A stretch of DNA of 15,054 bases from CAYWHE01 sp964458125. Lineage in GTDB: Bacteria; Bacteroidota; Bacteroidia; AKYH767-A; OLB10. The notes beneath the pieces are model-generated. The model saw nothing but the letters and a program-made list of their open reading frames with translations, was not told the origin of the DNA and searched no databases. Positions 13,586 through 15,054 of this stretch are shown piece by piece. Each line of letters begins with the position of its first letter. Position 1 is the stretch's first letter. The translations under genes were made by a program, and so were the position numbers. The stretch lies in the NCBI GenBank assembly GCA_964458125.1, contig CAYWHE010000092.1:1-15054 (forward strand). Reading direction: 5' to 3'.

Positions 13586-15054
13586 TCACTCCTTCAACCG
13601 GATGCCCAATTCAGTCAGTTGCAGGTTGTCAACCGGGGCTGGGGCATCAATCATCACATCGCGGCCGGCGTTGTTTTTTGGAAAGGCGATAAAGTCACGG
13701 ATGCTGTCCGCGCCCCCGAAAAGCGAGCAAAGACGGTCTAGTCCGAAGGCTATACCGCCGTGCGGAGGTGCTCCGTATTCGAAGGCATTCATTAAAAACC
13801 CGAATTGGTTCTGAGCTTCCTCCGTTGAAAATCCCAGGAGGCCAAACATTTTTTCCTGAAGTTTTTTATCAAAAATCCGGATCGAACCGCCGCCCACCTC
13901 CACGCCATTGATCACCATGTCGTAAGCATTGGCTCTGACCAGTCCGGGGTTGCTTTCCAGCATCGGAACATCAGCCGGTTTTGGCGCCGTAAAGGGATGA
14001 TGCATGGCATGCCAGCGGTTGGTTCCGGCATCGCGTTCTACCAGGGGAAAATCAACTACCCATAAGGCTGAAAAAACATCTTTATTCCGGAGCCCCAGGC
14101 GCCCTCCCATTTCCAGACGCAGTTCGGAAAGGGCCTTCCGGGTGGAGCCTGCGGGTCCTGCAAGCAACAGCATCAGGTCCCCGGGGCTGCTGTTGAAGGC
14201 CAGGCTCCAGGTCCGAAGATCCGCTTCACTGTAAAATTTATCCACCGATGATTTCAATGTACCGTCATCCAGGTGTCGCAGGTATACCAGGCCGGACGCG
14301 CCCACCTGGGGCTTTTTTACAAAGTCTGTCAGCTCGTCAATTTGTTTGCGCGTATACGAAGCCGCCCCGGTTACGTTGATGCCCGCCACGTGGGCGGCTT
14401 CGTCAAACACCTTAAATCCCTTTCCCCTGACAAGTTCATCCAGGTAAACGAACGTCATTCCAAAACGGGTATCGGGTTTGTCGCTGCCATAGTGCTGCAT
14501 GGCGTCAGCATAACTCATGCGGGGTAATTCGGGGAGGTGTATACCCTTCACGGTTTTAAAAAGATGGCGTACGAGTCCTTCAAACATTTCCAGGATGTCC
14601 TCCTGTTCAACAAAGCTCATCTCGCAGTCGATCTGTGTGAATTCCGGCTGCCGGTCGGCGCGCAGGTCTTCATCCCGGAAACATTTCACCAGCTGAAAGT
14701 AGCGGTCGATACCGGCAACCATCAGCAATTGCTTAAAGGTCTGAGGGGATTGAGGGAGGGCATAAAATTCCCCCTTATTCATCCGGGAAGGCACGATAAA
14801 ATCACGTGCGCCTTCGGGCGTGGACTTGATCAGCACCGGGGTTTCCACTTCCATAAACCGGTGGCCGTCCAGGTATTTCCTGGTTTCCTGCGACACCTGG
14901 TGCCGTAGTTCCAGGTTGGCACGAACAGCGGCCCTGCGCAAATCCAGGTACCGGAATTTCATGCGCAGATCATCCCCGCCGTCCGTCTGATCTTCAAGGG
15001 TAAAAGGAGGCGTTTTGGATGCATTCAGCAGGTGGATCTGTGTGACCGTGATTT
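13586..15054 (-). CDS. aspS: Aspartate--tRNA ligase, 5' end beyond the window
   Basis: A bacterial-type class II aminoacyl-tRNA synthetase that charges tRNA-Asp with aspartate; 489 residues are visible. The frame stays open to the right window edge, with ITVTQIHLLNASKTPPF and EDQTDGGDDLR before the Met at 14962, so that Met is internal. The missing part is the N-terminal anticodon-binding OB domain (roughly 100 residues). Counting from Met 14962: the class II motif 1 region is FMEVETPVL with STPEGARDF (37-55); motif 2 is FRDEDLRADRQPEFTQID (95-112); a GAD-type insertion domain follows. The C-terminus holds motif 3 (GIAFGLDRLCSLFGG) and the FPKNNAGRDVM block typical of bacterial AspRS. Whether it also charges tRNA-Asn cannot be judged, since the anticodon domain is not visible. 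The small secreted-protein gene follows after 115 bases. Confidence 0.97.
   Translation of the reverse strand, partial: ITVTQIHLLNASKTPPFTLEDQTDGGDDLRMKFRYLDLRRAAVRANLELRHQVSQETRKYLDGHRFMEVETPVLIKSTPEGARDFIVPSRMNKGEFYALPQSPQTFKQLLMVAGIDRYFQLVKCFRDEDLRADRQPEFTQIDCEMSFVEQEDILEMFEGLVRHLFKTVKGIHLPELPRMSYADAMQHYGSDKPDTRFGMTFVYLDELVRGKGFKVFDEAAHVAGINVTGAASYTRKQIDELTDFVKKPQVGASGLVYLRHLDDGTLKSSVDKFYSEADLRTWSLAFNSSPGDLMLLLAGPAGSTRKALSELRLEMGGRLGLRNKDVFSALWVVDFPLVERDAGTNRWHAMHHPFTAPKPADVPMLESNPGLVRANAYDMVINGVEVGGGSIRIFDKKLQEKMFGLLGFSTEEAQNQFGFLMNAFEYGAPPHGGIAFGLDRLCSLFGGADSIRDFIAFPKNNAGRDVMIDAPAPVDNLQLTELGIRLKE

Noticed and set aside
14962..14964. ATG at 14962 as the start of aspS
   Set aside because: The frame continues open to the window edge with typical AspRS sequence upstream (DQTDGGDDLR), so this Met is internal.

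Overview
The window is chromosomal DNA from a member of the Bacteroidota, probably near the Chitinophagia. Four things point there: a type IX secretion (T9SS) C-terminal sorting tail on a large secreted protein, Bacteroidota-type promoters (TTG, about 20 bases, then TAnnTTTG), weak or absent Shine-Dalgarno sequences, and the sufBCDS gene content and protein style. I cannot place it to genus.

Region 1-1005 is an AT-rich accessory island. It holds a REP-associated tyrosine transposase (RAYT) with its own REP hairpins. One half-hairpin, in inverted orientation, lies at the left window edge. Four hairpins lie downstream, inside a tandem array of 98-bp units. Each unit carries the last 15 codons and stop of the transposase gene plus the hairpin. 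The array ends just before the promoter of a small exported heavy-metal-associated (HMA) protein (1006-1368).

Region 1403-8485 is housekeeping. thiL is on the minus strand and divergent from an iron-sulfur cluster assembly locus on the plus strand: an A-type carrier, then sufB, sufC, sufD and sufS. SufBCD form the scaffold and ATPase complex, SufS supplies persulfide sulfur, and the A-type carrier hands clusters to targets. A decayed four-helix-bundle (S23/IVP-type) gene sits between sufB and sufC. sufS appears to start with TTG overlapping the sufD stop as TTGA, and the sufC/sufD junction has the same TTGA arrangement. No sufE, sufU or sufT is present in the window.

Region 8486-15054 reads on the minus strand. 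aspS (its 5' end lies beyond the window) is followed by a small secreted protein of unknown function. 23 bp further on comes a 1471-residue multidomain T9SS cargo protein with four related cysteine-containing beta-rich repeats. The last two genes probably form one export-related transcription unit that converges on sufS.

The most unusual observation is the REP array built from repeated copies of the transposase's own 3' end. The rest is mostly recognisable biology with some notable details: the decayed insertion in the suf operon, the TTGA couplings, a four-cysteine HMA motif, and the pairing of a small secreted protein with a T9SS giant.
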